Of a DNA stretch of 64,000 bases, positions 12,421-25,189 are shown piece after piece. Origin of the DNA: Dendrocalamus latiflorus (lineage: Eukaryota > Streptophyta > Magnoliopsida > Poales > Poaceae). Position numbers and translations under genes: made by a program. Where the stretch lies: assembly GCA_017311315.1 (NCBI GenBank), contig CM029660.1, positions 30,823,410 to 30,887,409 of the forward strand. The letters run 5' to 3'. Below the pieces are notes generated by a model. It made no database searches and had not been told where the DNA came from. It saw only the letters and a program-made list of their open reading frames with translations. The number at the start of each line of letters is the position of its first letter. Positions within the stretch are counted from its first letter, which is position 1.

Positions 12421-15400
12421 GTCAAAACGGAATTCATTATGAAAGGGATTTTCTGGAATAGCAGAGGTCTTAAGGACTTGGCTAAATCAAGATTTTTATA
12501 TGAAACTTCTAGAGAGCAGAGTTTAGACTTTATTGCTCTTTTGGTAACCGGAAAGAAAGATTTCTCGCAATTGAAGCTTAATAAGTTGTGTGGGGGGAAG
12601 AAACTTTCTTTAGCATTGGTCTATGCCACTTAGGAGATCAGGAGGTATTCTGTTGGGAGTTAATTTAGATACTTTTGAGATTGGCAGTATTGCGGAGGGG
12701 GATTTTTATGTGAAATTCCATCTCAGAAATTCTAATGATGGCTTTCAATGGATTTTGGTGGCTGTTTATGGGACAGCGCAACCAGAATTCAAGGAAGTTT
12801 TTCTTGCTGAGTTGGTCCAAGCCTGTAGTAAGGATTCATTTCCAATGTTGATTGGAGGGGATTTTAATATTATCCGAAACACGAGTGAAAAAGTAATGAT
12901 AAGTTTGATGGCAAATGACCTTTCCTTTTTAATGCAATCATAGATAGCTTAAACCTATGGGAAATTGATCTATCTAGAAGAAATTATACTTGGGCTAACT
13001 CCTTGAAAGAACCAACTTTTGAGAGGCTGGATAGGATATTAGTTAGCACGGAGTGGGAACAAAAGTTCCCACTCTCCACGGTGAAAGCTTTGTGTGTAGA
13101 GTTTTCTCGGATGATACTCCACTCTTGCTTAGCACGGGTGAAGGAACTCAGTGTAAGGGTAATCCTTTGTTCAAATTTGAACTCGGTTGGTTCTTACGTG
13201 AGGGTTTTTTCGATCTAGTCTCTCAGATCTGGAAGGAAGAAAAGAAGGGTATTTCATCTCTGCAAAGGTGGCAAAATAAAATAAGAAGATTGTGACAATT
13301 CTTAAGAGGGTGGGCTAAGAACGAGAAGGGGGCTTATAAGAAAGAGAAACAGGAGTTGGTAAGGATAGTGGACAAGCTTGATAAAAAAGCGGAAACACAA
13401 CTTCTGTGCCAACATGAGGTGGACCTGAAGCAAAGTGTGAAAGAAAGACTAGCTCAATTGCTTCGGGAGGAGGAGATTAAATGGTTCCAGAGGGCTAAGA
13501 CTGCGGAGCTCCTAAAGGGAGACAACAATACAAAGTTTTTCCATATGGTAGCAAATGGTAAAAGAAGAAAAACTAGAATTTTTTGGCTTGACCAAGAAGA
13601 AGGGGTGATTGAAGGAGATGATAATCTGGAGAAATATATTACAAAGTACTATAAAAAGCTCTTTGGCTCGACGTGGAGAAGCAACTTGGCTCTTGACGAA
13701 ACGTTTAAAGATGATGTCCCACAAGTGTCTGAAACAGAGAACACGATCCTAACAGATGTTTTCTCTGAAAAGGAAGTAAGAGATGCCATTTTTCAAATGA
13801 AACACAATAAAGCTCCGGGTACTGATGGGTTTCCTATTGAGTTCTATCAAGTGTTTTGGAGTCTAATAAAGGATGACCTAATGGCCATGTTCAAAGATTT
13901 CCATGAGAATAAACTCTCCCTGTATAGCCTAAATTTTGGGATCATAACACTCCTTCCAAAGCAAAAGAGGCTAAACAAATACAACAGTATAGACCAATTT
14001 GTATGCTTAATGTCAGCTTTAAGATTTTTACAAAAGTAATGGCTAATAGAATCACGGGGGTTGCTAGCAAGGTGATTAGACCTTCTCAAACGGCTTTTAT
14101 TCCGGGAAGGAATATTATGGAAGGTGCTGTTGTTTTACATGAAATGTTACATGAGTTAAACAAGAAAAAGTTGGGTGGGATAATTCTCAAACTAGATTTT
14201 GAGAAAGCCTACGATAAGGTGAGTTGGTCGTTTTTGCAACAGGTACTGAGATTAAAAGGTTTTTTTGACATTATGGTGCAATTGGATCGAAACAATAGTA
14301 AGTGGAGGCAGTGTGGGGGTTAAGGTGAATGATAGTATAGGCCATTACTTTCAGACTAGAAAAGGTTTGAGGCAAGGGGATCCTCTTTCGCCAATCCTTT
14401 AATCTAGTAGCTGATATGTTGGCAATTCTAGTAGAAAGGGCCAAAGGCAGTGGGCAGTTTAGGGGCTTAGTACCTCATTTGGTAGATGGCGGTTTGTCGA
14501 TTCTCCAGTATGCGGATGATACTATTCTTTTTATAGAAAATGATTTAGAAGAGGCAAAGAACCTAAAGTTAGTGCTAAGTACTTTCGAGGAGCTATCGGG
14601 CCTCAAAATAAACTTTCATAAAAGTGAAATGTTCTGCTTTGGGGACGCTAAGGATAAAAGCGCAGAGTATGTTGAACTGTTTGGTTGCAAGGAAGGGTCT
14701 TTACCGTTTAGGTACTTAGGTCTCCCTATGCATCACCGAAAAATTCTGAGCAAGGATTGGAGGGAAATGGAAGAAAGGTTTCAGAAAAAGCTTAGTAGTT
14801 GGAAAAGTAAATTATTATCGGTAGGTGGCAGACTTGTTTTAATCAATTCGGTTTTATCGAGCCTCCCATTGTTTATGTTGTCCTTTTTTAAGATTCCTAA
14901 AGGAATTCTTAAGAAACTGGATTGCTATCGGTCCAGAATTTTTTGGCAAAATGATGGGAGTAAAAAGAAGTATAGATTGGCCAGATGGGGTATCCTTAGT
15001 CAACTAAAATGTGTGGGGGTCTGGGTATCTTAAATCTGGAAATGCAGAATTGTTGTCTTTTAAGCAAGTGGTTGTTTAAATTGTTGAATGAGGATGGCTT
15101 TTGGCAGAGTGTGCTTAAGAAAAAGTATTTGAAAGGTAAGACCTTATCTCAAGTAGTTAAACAACCAGGGGACTCTCATTTTTGGAGTGGTCTTATGGAG
15201 GTTAAAGATCTTTTTTTAGCAAGAAGTAGTTTCAAGGTTAACAATGGTCATCAATCGAGGTTTTGGGAAGACATCTAGATAGTGAGGGAAGCGTTAATGA
15301 CGAAATTCCCTGATTTATATAGAATTGTTAGAAAAAAGAATATGACGGTTGCACAAGTTTTAAGTACAACACCGCTAAATGTTTCTTTTAGAAGAGCATT

Positions 15401-15799
15401 AGTAGGTGAAAAGTTGACCGCGTGGCTTAAGTTAGTGCGTGTGATTGTTCGAGTTTCGCTGAATGAGCAAGAAGATGTTCTAGTATGGAACTTACACAAG
15501 AATGGGTCTTTTTCGGTTCGTTCCTTGTACAGAGATCTTATGGGAAGAGAAAGTATTCCAGTAAAGAATTTATTCTGGAAAGCAAAGATACCACTTAAAA
15601 TTAAAGTTTTCCTTTGGTACTTGAAGAAAGGAGTTATTTTAACAAAAGATAATCTTGCAAAAAAAAACAGTGACAAGGAAGTACCAAATGTTGTTTTTGT
15701 TCCTCTAATGAGAGCATTCAGCATCTTTTTTTCGATTGCCATGTGGCTCGGGCCTTTTGGAATGTGGTAGTCATTAGCTTTGGCTTTCAACCACCTACC
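12421..15799 (+). pseudogene. L1-type LINE ORF2 (endonuclease + reverse transcriptase), first part
   Basis: Coding similarity starts at 12439 with MKGIFWNSRGL, the typical start of the plant L1 apurinic endonuclease. The endonuclease continues to GGDFNIIR (12856-12880) and FERLDRIL (13020). The reverse transcriptase follows: APGTDGFPIEFY (13810-13850), SQTAFIPGRNIMEGAV (14085), LKLDFEKAYDKVSW (14190) and the catalytic YADD (14511-14522). The zf-RVT tail begins near 15540 (FWKAKIPLKIKVFLW). At least five frameshifts or stops (near 12630, 12940, 13295, 14035, 14320) kill it. No ORF1 is seen upstream, so it is probably 5'-truncated. The rest of the element continues at 21385, after an LTR insertion. 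Confidence 0.85.
15391..15799 (+). repeat. 409-bp direct repeat, copy 1 (LINE sequence)
   Basis: This 409-bp stretch of the LINE zf-RVT region is repeated without any difference I can see at 20976-21384 (constant offset 5585). The two copies bracket the LTR at 15800-20975. Copy 1 is continuous with LINE sequence on its left. Confidence 0.95.
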
Positions 15800-18700
15800 T
15801 GTCAGACCCGGATTTTTCAATCCGAATCCTCTGTGATTCCACCGCACTAATCCCTGGATCAGTAGTTAGTGCACACAGATTACAGTTCTGATTATCAAAG
15901 TTCATATCATGCGGAAGCGTAAATATAATAATAAACTTACTCATGGGCCGATTAGGCCGAAATCATTAACTTGCAGCAGCGGAAGAACGAAGCACACAGG
16001 TGGGACCTTCAGGACATGCCCACAGGCAGCCAACTGGAGGTTCGCGACCTAGCCCTTGACATCTTCATCTTCTTGGCCAGCTTGTCCAATCTTGTTGCTG
16101 AGGCGAGGTGATTTGATTTCCTGATTCTGAATTTTTGTCGCAAAAGCGAGCATGAGCACTCCGACCCCGTGCTCCGCGAGCCAATACACAGAATGCAATT
16201 AAATAGTATGCATGGCTTATCAAAGGAAGGCTCGGGCTATTTTATTTTGCGTAGAGTGCTTTTGAATACAATTAATTAAAAAGTCCTATGACTTAGCAAT
16301 TTTGGAACAAATCATAATGTACAAGGAAATGCATTATTAATATCGATTCAGATTCCATCCACCGTTACATGGCATCTGCACCATATAGCAATTTCTTCAG
16401 CGTTATAGCCGCTTAACTTACCACTGGGACGACGCCCAGGACAATTCCAAACCAGGGCAGTCCTTCGCCCTTCAAGTTTCCCATTCCCAGTTTCCAATGT
16501 CTTTAAAACAGAACTATATCCAGTTAAGTTCCCATGTCCGCCCTTGACCGTGGGCACGGCTATTCGAATAGTTTTGACTCTGCAGAGTTTGTACACTTTC
16601 ACCACAAGAGACAATCAACTCGTTGCCCCACACGTTTCCTTAGACATGTGGTTGAGCAGATCATCACAGTGACTTTTCAAAGTATCTAGTCCTTTCTCCC
16701 ATCTCACATTATGGGTGACCGCCCATTTGCGATGGGTCCCATCTGTGCGCGGGATGTTTTCCCCAGACTCTAACGCAGCTCGGGCTCCTACTTCCCGCAA
16801 CGTTAGGAAAGCGGGAAAACTTCACCCCCCACTGGTGTCCCTTCGGCCCCCTTGCCATAGCATAACCCCATCAATCCACTACCAGTGAGATGAGTCCGGG
16901 ATTTCGATAAGTCTACTTAGCCAAGTTGTATTTTACAGACTTGTGGTTGTACTGTTTTACACGGGTTGGCATGACAAGATTCAGTCCTTAGTGGTATCTG
17001 GGCGGTTCTACCACAAACCACACTCTCGTGCACCACTGCACCATACCCCCGAACCATCCGCCCAGATATTAAGCATGTTGAGGTTTTTGGGAATATAAAA
17101 TAACCATAATCGACATACATCAGTCATTACCACCATGACTGCCCAACCAATTTTTCTCAGGATTAAAAGTGATGCTTGGGCGCTCTCGCGCCCATGAATA
17201 TCTAAACAATACTACGCATGGCATATAATTACGGACTTATTTCCGAAAGGTTACTACTATAATTTGTGCTAGGGCGACAATGTTCACATGTTCAAATATT
17301 CCAAAGGAGGGGTAATATTAACCAAGTACACAATGGGATATAACTAGAATCTTAAATTATCATGTATTTGCATATGACATAACAGCATGCAATTTGATAA
17401 TTTAAACAAAAGTAATTTGCATAAAACGTAGGTTCAACATGATCAAAGTATTGACTCGCCTGGCGCGGTTTACCGCGGTCTTGAGCTCACACAATGCTTT
17501 CTTGAGCTTCGGGTCTTTATCTTCGATTCGCTCTTGATTACGCTTGATCCTTTGAATCTTCACGACTCCCGATTTCTAATTACGTGACAAACGACTGAAT
17601 CCAAATAAAGCAAATAACTCAAAAAGATCCAAATAAATCCGAATAAACTCAATTTAGTTTTATTATGAGTTAATGGGTGATTCGGCTTAGTGTGTTGCAA
17701 ACACAGCAGTAGCTGGGTTTGAGTGAGAGAACGAGTTATTTGGATAGCTTTACCGTGAGGGAAAATTTTAGGATAATAAGAGATCAAAAGTGAGGAAGTA
17801 TCTACAGGAATTATTTGCTTTGGAAAAGAAATGGCCAAATATAGCCGATTGGAGAAATGCGAGGTTTGATCTTTTTATTACTAACTTCTTTTATTATTTT
17901 CGTATTTATCAAGGAAGTTCCATGAGTTAGGTAGACCTATGCATCGATGTGTGAGTCTGGCTGGGTATGTATTCCTTGCAACTTAGGTTATGGTAAAGGC
18001 ATACTAGACTGATGGATGAGATCTGTACTTATTCTATAAATCTTTTAGTCAAAAGTATTATAACACTTGTCCAAAAAGCTAGGTCTAGGAATTTCTTATA
18101 TTAGAACTTAAATCTTTTAAATCATAATTTCCGACGAATCAATACAACCCACTTTACTCCTTTAACTTTAACTTGGATATATTTATTAAGTTTTTAGAAT
18201 AATCTCTGATATAGGCTTTTACTAACTAATTAGATTAAGATAAATAACAAAGGCTCAATATCTATTCTTATAGGGTAATTAATTAGAATTTAAATCTCTA
18301 ATAATCCCCTTTTCATATTTTATGTATCTTCATTCATAGCTACGCTAATTTTAAGTTGAATTAGGATCCACCCATATGGGTCCTAACTTGTTATATATAG
18401 CGATGTATATAAATTTTGGACTTACCGAATAAATATTAGAGTCCGATGTTACAGCATTTTATGGCTCGACATTTTATGTGGAATGTTAATCTAAACGCCA
18501 ACTACCATTATTAACCAAAGCTAGCATTTGAGATTTATTTATCGGCGATGTACTAATGGTGGGGTTTATATTATAAATCATGACTTTCCAATTTAAATAT
18601 GTATTTCATTTAATTTGGTGTTGGCATGAATCAAGAATTATTTAAAGTTTAACCATAAGTCAATTATATACAATGTAGCCTCTAAGTCAATTTGAATATC

Positions 18701-20975
18701 ATGGCCTAAAGGTTGGTGGCTTAATGTTCACATTATTTAATAGTCAAAAAGGATTCTTCTAATGGCTAGGCTATAAAGATATTGGTTTATGGTTAAACTT
18801 TTCAGAGGTTAATTTTATACCATTTACTAATATGCAAGGTTTCAGGCTTTATTGTTTAATCAATTTTCAATTGCTAAGTTGTCATTCCATGAGAGCATAC
18901 ACCTAGCAACATCCCTACTAAGCCTTTAATTAATAACTAGACCTCATCTAAATATCTAAACTATATTAGTTGCTCATATAGTAAATAATCAAATAAACCT
19001 TATTTTTACCCTAATTAAATTTATTGGCTCTTCTAAATTATTTCCAGATTTTCCATGATTTTTATTACTTGATATGAACCACAAAAACTAGAATAAAGGA
19101 GGTGGAGACAGTGCAGCCAGCCTGATTCGAACCTGGGATCTCACGGGGAAGAGGGTTAAGTCACAGGCGCTGGTGACCAACTGAGCATTGCACGTTTTGT
19201 GAGAAAGAGTGGGGGTTACGCAATATGAGGTAACTGTTGGACGGTAGCTCAAAGCAGAGCAAGGCGGCGGCGCCGGGAGTTGGCCTTGCCGGCGGCAGAC
19301 GGTGGCCGGGGGAAAAGCGGCGACCCATAAAATGGGTTGCGCAGAGGTCGGGGAAGCTAGTAGTGACGACTAATTGCCCGGGGCGGCGGCGAGGTGGACG
19401 GGCGACGACGTGGGGCGGTCGGCGGCGGAGGTGGACCGGGGCATCGGCGACTGGGAAGAAGGGAAACGAATTAGGCGGGCGCGGAAGCACACTGGAGTTA
19501 AGGGGATGCTCACCATAGGTCTGGTTGAGCAGGGGAAGCACCGAGGCGAGCCGGCACCGGGAGCCTACGGCGGCGCGGGGGTGTCATCGTTGCCGGCGAG
19601 CTGGGGTGGACAGCAGCTCGGGCCGGTGGCAGGGAAGGCTTCGGGGCGCCGGGGTGATGCTTCCAGAGCGAGGAATCGAAGGGAGACTCACCGAGGAGGG
19701 AGCAGCGTTGGCGGCGGCGGTTTTGGCCGGCGATGGCGAAGATGGGTATTCCGGCGAGACCGGCGCTCGGAATTTCAATCGGCAGGCAGTGGAGGTTCCT
19801 AGGAGGGGGAGGCGCATGGTGACGCGGTCGTCCCATGGAAACCGTCGCCGGAGTAGTCGAGAGCGGCGGTGGCGGCTGGGAGCACACACGGGCGAGCAGG
19901 GAAGCAAAACGGGGGAAGAGGGGGAAACACGCGGGGAGCAACGGGGAAGCTTAGGCGGTCTCTTATAGCGATGGAGAAGGGGCCATGGAGAGTGGTGGGG
20001 GCGGCGGCATGGGCATGAGGCGACGGGGGCAGGTTGGCTGACGCTGGAGCATGGCGCTGGCGCAGGCGTGAGACGTTGCAACCGGCGGGATTCGCGCGGC
20101 CCATGGGTGAGGCGGGTCTTTGCGATGAGACGGGACGCGACGGACAGCGCGCTCTGGCGGAGGCGGCGCATGGATGCCACGGGGCGGAAGGGAGCTGCGC
20201 ACGCACACGGAAGAGAGAGGAAGAAAGGAGGAGGGGAGCGCCTGGAGAAAGAAGAGAGAGTGGGGAAGGAAGCCGGCCCCAGCGGCAGGGAGAGGGAAAA
20301 AGGGAAAAAGGGATGGAGGAGAGAAAAAAAATGGTGGGGCCCACCTGGAAGTGAAAAAAATGCTAGGGCATTGTTATGAAACTTTGATTTTTAATTTGAT
20401 CTTTAGTTTGCATTAAAATTTACTACTTTTTGGATGGCATTGAGAATTCAAGCTTTAAATTTTCGACTATTAAATGAGAGCTATTATTATTTAGATTATA
20501 TGTGCATACATATATATAATTTCACATTTTGTTATATTTTGCATATATATCTTCATATATATATTTATTATTATTTCCTATATTGCTAAACTCTTCATGG
20601 CACAATTTGTTTATACACACACATATATATATGTATATGTATATAGGTTTGTACTCTGTTCACCCGCTTTCTTTGCTATTTATGCCATTATTTTCAAAAT
20701 GAGATTTTATATTATTATTATTTTTTTATCTCAGGTTTGTCTCTTCTTATACTGGATCATCCTTTCAGATTCAAATTTATAATCCTGAGTTTTCATTATT
20801 TGCATATTCACCTTTTTGGTATTATTAATGTTTGTCATTGTCTTTTATGAATTTCTCCAATTTTTAGAACCTCAATCAAATTCAGGAAAACTCCATGAAA
20901 CCCAAATTCCAATAGAATATATTGCAAAAATAATTTTAAGAAATCCAGATTTTCAAATTTTAAATTTTTGGGATG
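15800..20975 (+). mobile_element. near-complete 5.2-kb LTR inserted in the LINE
   Basis: It starts with TGTCAGACCCGG at the end of direct-repeat copy 1 and runs to TTTTTGGGATG at 20975. The expected 3' end would be ...GGGTCTGACA, so the last few bases appear lost. No gag or pol is present, hence LTR only. It holds a GC-rich island (19240-20350) whose overlapping open frames I attribute to composition, and an AT-rich tail with TA repeats (20500-20650). A tRNA-like segment lies at 19105-19192. Motifs near 16545-16600 match the LTR at window start. Target-site duplications of the usual 5 bp are not visible; instead a 409-bp repeat flanks it. Confidence 0.7.
19105..19192 (-). other. tRNA-like / SINE-like Pol III promoter segment inside the LTR
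   Basis: On the minus strand, TGCTCAGTTGGT resembles an A box and GGTTCGAATC is a near-perfect B box about 50 bases later. I see no acceptor-stem pairing and no 3' CCA context, so this is not a tRNA gene. It may be a SINE fragment or a tRNA-derived piece captured by the LTR. Confidence 0.4.
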
Positions 20976-21384
20976 GAAGAGCATTAGTAGGTGAAAAGTT
21001 GACCGCGTGGCTTAAGTTAGTGCGTGTGATTGTTCGAGTTTCGCTGAATGAGCAAGAAGATGTTCTAGTATGGAACTTACACAAGAATGGGTCTTTTTCG
21101 GTTCGTTCCTTGTACAGAGATCTTATGGGAAGAGAAAGTATTCCAGTAAAGAATTTATTCTGGAAAGCAAAGATACCACTTAAAATTAAAGTTTTCCTTT
21201 GGTACTTGAAGAAAGGAGTTATTTTAACAAAAGATAATCTTGCAAAAAAAAACAGTGACAAGGAAGTACCAAATGTTGTTTTTGTTCCTCTAATGAGAGC
21301 ATTCAGCATCTTTTTTTCGATTGCCATGTGGCTCGGGCCTTTTGGAATGTGGTAGTCATTAGCTTTGGCTTTCAACCACCTACC
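20976..21384 (+). repeat. 409-bp direct repeat, copy 2 (LINE sequence)
   Basis: It is identical to 15391-15799. Its right edge continues into LINE sequence (AGTGTTGAGATG) and its left edge abuts the truncated LTR end. It restores continuity of the LINE reading after the insertion. Confidence 0.95.
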
Positions 21385-21845
21385 AGTGTTGAGATGATGT
21401 TTGGTTCTTGGCTTAGAAGTTTTTCCTTGAAGCGTAGAAATCAGATTCTAGTTGGTTTAGCGGCTCTTTGTTGGGCCTTGTGGTTGAATAGAAATGACGC
21501 CGTTTTCAAAAGGATCAATTCTCATTCTTTCTTGCAGGTCATTTTCAGGGGGACTTACTGGATCAGGTGCTGGTCGCAACTATCTAAAGAGGAAGAGAGA
21601 AGTGCGGTCTTAAACGGATGCAAAAGACTTGAGAGAGTGGTGATAGAGATTTTCAACAAGTTCGGGTGGAGCAGATGTTTTAGATTAAAGGATTAAGTCC
21701 TTGGTCTTTTGTTATTTGCTTAGGGGATTTTGTATTGCCGTTTGGTGGAGTGTGGTCTGAGATTTGTGTTTGGTTTTGTGCGGCTGTAGTCATTCCTGTG
21801 GAATGATCAAGGCCGGAATATTGTTATTCCGTTATCTAAAAAAAC
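21385..21845 (+). pseudogene. L1 LINE ORF2 C-terminus and 3' end
   Basis: The zf-RVT tail continues in one frame from copy 2, with ALCWALWLNRNDAVFK (21460-21510), the classic end of plant L1 ORF2, and stops at 21694-21696. A 3' UTR with CATTCCTGTGGAATGATCAAGG follows, and the element ends in a short A-rich tail at 21837-21845 running into (CA)n. Together with 12421-15799 it forms one LINE of about 3.8 kb once the LTR and one 409-bp copy are discounted. Confidence 0.75.
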
Positions 21846-22197
21846 ACACACACATGTAACAAGCTAAGTGATCACCAAATTAATTAACATGCCTAGACAC
21901 TAACTAAGAAGTCAAGATTATTGTCTCCAGAACATGCACATTGTCTACCACGCACACAATCTTGATTATTCCTAAATACTTGGTAAACTACCATTAGTTT
22001 TTAGTTTAACCGTGCGTGAATTACATAACTCCATGTGCATGTGCACAATTCTGTGGTAAACAAATTGTCGCAGAACCATGGCTGCAAAGAAATTAGTAAG
22101 AGAAGACGTATAGACGAAATAACATGATGTGCGAGTCAATTTGCTTTCTCCATACATTGCGAAACAAACATGGTGCATGTAACCTATGATCTAAAAG
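21846..22197. other. no recognisable gene; downstream flank of the fucosyltransferase pseudogene
   Basis: AT-rich sequence without conserved frames. The last 30 bases (CTAAAAGACTAC) match the 3' flank of the intact fucosyltransferase at 42546-42556, so the paralogous block extends slightly past the stop codon. Confidence 0.5.
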
Positions 22198-23435
22198 ACT
22201 ACGTGTCCTTTTCGGTGATCGGCTCAGTATGTTTTAGTCCCCGAGGCATGCTTTCACAAGCCCGGACACGAGGAACCAACATTCCGGTGTGCTGATGATC
22301 TTATCGATTTCTTTCCTCGTGCACTCAAAGTAGGGCAGCCCGTGACAACACGACTCCATGGACATGGCCGTTTTGCACGGCGAGTTGGGCATCGTCAGGT
22401 TCATTACAGGCTTGAACATGATGTACGGCATGACCCTACCGAGCCCATTCCCGACGTAGCCGAACATTGCCCAACCGCTGGTGACAATCTTGTCGGTCAA
22501 GCTCAGCAGGTAGATCTCGACCAAGGTCTTCATGTCGTGCTTGCTCTGGAACCAAATCTAGTACTCCTCGTGGCTCAGCTGGTGCACGCTCACCACCTCG
22601 TTGTCCGTGGGTGTCGACTGCGCGCCAGTACATCTCCGGCCCGGATGTTGTCGTGATACCAGCCGTTCAAGCTGGTCATCAGAACAGCCTTGGACCGCAT
22701 CCCGACCGTCCGGAGGACGGTCCTCCTCCTCCCGTGCTCACCACCCCCGGTAGCAGATGTTCCTGCGACGTGCACGTCAGGATATGATCCAAGACATGTA
22801 GGTATGGCTTGTCGCTGTCGAATACCCTGATCTGAATGCCCAGCTTCTCATATGTGTTCTTCAGGTAAGAATTGTAGAACCTTGTCACCATGCCCCAGAT
22901 GTCGTTCGTCGGGTGCAAAAGATACCGCGATAAGATGTAGAACACCGAGTCCTTCCGGGAGAAAAGCCGGTCGTGCTCTTCTTGGTACACCAGGTTTAGG
23001 AAGAACCTCTGCACATGGTAGTTGTCTGTCCTCATGATCACCCACTGCACTCGGTGGAGGAACTACTGGTGGTCGTCGTCGCGGTACAGGAGCTTCTTCG
23101 CCGGAGACGCAGCATGGTTGAAGTGTAGATGGTCGAAACGCAGCCCTGACAACAAGCAGGTCCGGTTCAGCACCACGTTCCCGTAGCTCTCTGGCGCCTC
23201 CTAATTCAAGTCCCTAAAGTTCTCAAGCGGGAAGTCCAAAGGCAGCACCCACATTGTCTCCGGGAATGACTCGCAGAAGAGCTCCGTTAGAGTATTGCCC
23301 CAGCCTCGACCGACAAGAAGCACGCAGCTGGTGAGCATGGCATAAAGGAAGGCTGATGCCAGGGCAAACATCCGGTTGGCGAGACCCCTGTAAGATATCA
23401 GCATGCGGTAGCTGCAGCTGTCGATTTTTTTTAAG
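22198..23435 (-). pseudogene. GT37 fucosyltransferase pseudogene, exon 2, 3' portion
   Basis: The minus strand reads a diverged copy of the intact gene at 42561-44002, with the same order of motifs: LISYRGLANRMFALASAFLY (about 23395-23335), LPLDFPLENFRDL (23245), a MRTDNY segment (23030), HPTNDIWGMVTRFYNSYLKN (22915-22855), GIQIRVFD (22832) and YVGNGLG (22450). Frame shifts near 23200, 23050, 22680 and 22540 and an early stop after FRDLN destroy it. Alignment to the paralogue breaks at about 23435, where unrelated sequence has been inserted. It is a decayed tandem duplicate, not a functional enzyme. Confidence 0.9.
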
Positions 23436-24871
23436 GACCTTAGGAAAAGGTTCAGAGTTTTGTTGTGATGAATCATTACTATTTTAGAAGGGTGAAAATT
23501 TGAATTTTATAAATTTATAGTTTTTCTGGAATTCTTATGGACCCGACAGTCTGATTAGCCAGAGGGGGCGATCAAACCGGCCACCGGTCAGATCAATCAG
23601 TGCCAGCGGTGTGACCGGTAGTTGACAGCGGTCTGACCGACCAGCCTATTTTCATTCGGCTAAAAATTTGAATTTTTGGGGATTTTGGTTTTGAGTTGAT
23701 TTGATTCGACCTAAGTCAATGTATATATGTTGCATGATGTATGGAGAACTTGTATTTAGAAATAATTTCTTTGTGTTTGGATGTGCGGGTGGCTTGGAGT
23801 CAACCGTGGTTAACGATGAGAATGGGCTACATTCATGGAAGAACCGGGGCCTAGAACGATCAATAATTCCAGGTGACATAGTTGAGCTCAAATATGACAC
23901 GAGAATGTGGAAATATTGATGGGAAGGTTCAAACAATAAGCTGCATCATGTAGCATGATAGGTCCAAGTAAGACGTGATCTTGTGAAACCAGAATAGAAG
24001 ACTTGTCGATACGTGTCAAGTAATATTCAAAAAGGCGCTAGGCGGACAGCGAGGTGGGGCCAGCACTTAGGAAGCCTAGGCCTGGCCTAGGTGGCTGAAT
24101 TAAAATGAGGATAGCAGGCCATTTCTATGGTCAAGTGTTTTGCATAGCTGCGATGTGGTTGTATTAGTATTTATCTTAAGCATACACTAATTAATTTTCT
24201 GAAGTCTAAGGCTCTGGTCAATGTGTTAGCTCCTGGTGTGATTACATAGCGACTCCATTCCCTCCCTAATCACCCTTTTAATTTGCTTGAACAGGGTTTG
24301 GTTCAGCACGGCAGCACCATCTAGATCATTCATTTGTTTTGTGTGTGGGATGTAGCACTACAGTGGTTCTGTACTATGGTCTCTATGGTCAAAAAAATAT
24401 CATTGCAATGCAATCCTGTCACTTAGCACCCGAACAGCCATTCTCCTCTCATTACTTGTTCCCATCTACCTGTGACCCTTGGCTCATCACTGTGTCTGCT
24501 CGTTTGCTTCTGTCGATGGTGCCACCATGGTCGGATCTAGCGCTGGCGACAGCGGATCCGCCGGCTATCTCCGCTCAGCCACTCCTTCCTCTAGTCTGGT
24601 GTTATCCTCTAACTTTTTTCTTTCTTTTTGGTTTTATTTGCCTTGGACTTCTTCACCTAAATTAGGTGTTCTTCCTTAGATCTAGCGCGTCCTGGTTTGC
24701 CTTGGCGCTGGTTCGGCCGATGATATGGTTTCGCCGGCAATCCTTGTGCCTTGATGTGCTGTCGAGAGACTTGGGGCCACGTGCGCCGTGGCCACGCCAT
24801 CGGGCGTGTGCTGGTGCTCGAGGGTGCGGCGGCAGCTGTGCTGTCGTGCATCTGCCGGGGGTGAGTGGGTG
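23436..24871. mobile_element. unclassified 1.4-kb insertion splitting the pseudogene
   Basis: The paralogous alignment stops at about 23435 and resumes at about 24872, with roughly 70 bases of gene sequence missing at the junction. The insert contains GGTCTGACCG-type motifs (23565-23645) like those in the Copia-type LTR pieces elsewhere in the window, so part of it is probably an LTR fragment. The right half (24470-24860) is GC-rich with no recognised protein. I found no clear terminal repeats or target duplication. Confidence 0.55.
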
Positions 24872-25049
24872 CGTGCTCGGCCGCACCGCCACTGCAGCGC
24901 CTCCTGCTCTCACAGCCACTGGATGAGGTACAGCGATGGCGGGCGTGTCATGTTCTTGCGGTAGTACACGGACTGGTACCGGCTGACGCACGATTGTTCG
25001 TCGAGTCCTCGAATGAGTAGGCCACCTAGAAGTTCGTATTTCTTGGATT
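24872..25049 (-). pseudogene. GT37 fucosyltransferase pseudogene, exon 2, 5' portion
   Basis: It matches the start of exon 2 of the intact gene, including the region encoding SCASRYQSVYYRKNMTRPP, but with frame breaks. The splice acceptor is preserved: on the minus strand TTGCAG ends at 25050 and exon sequence starts at 25049, the same relative position as 44002 in the functional copy. Confidence 0.85.
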
Positions 25050-25189
25050 CTGCAAGGGAGATGGAGCAGTGTTAAGCAGAGTAACAAAAGGTTCTTCACT
25101 CCCAACGGGGAATGCAAGTTTTGAGTGAAACCCAGGCGGGAGAGAGAGGCTTTCAGGCCCGTGTTTAAAGAGACGGCGGAGCGTCCAGT

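Noticed and set aside
19105..19192. A tRNA gene
   Set aside because: Only A- and B-box-like sequences are seen; no acceptor-stem pairing or clean cloverleaf.
19237..20416. Many overlapping open frames in the GC-rich part of the 5.2-kb LTR
   Set aside because: Same composition effect; no recognisable domain and no consistent frame.
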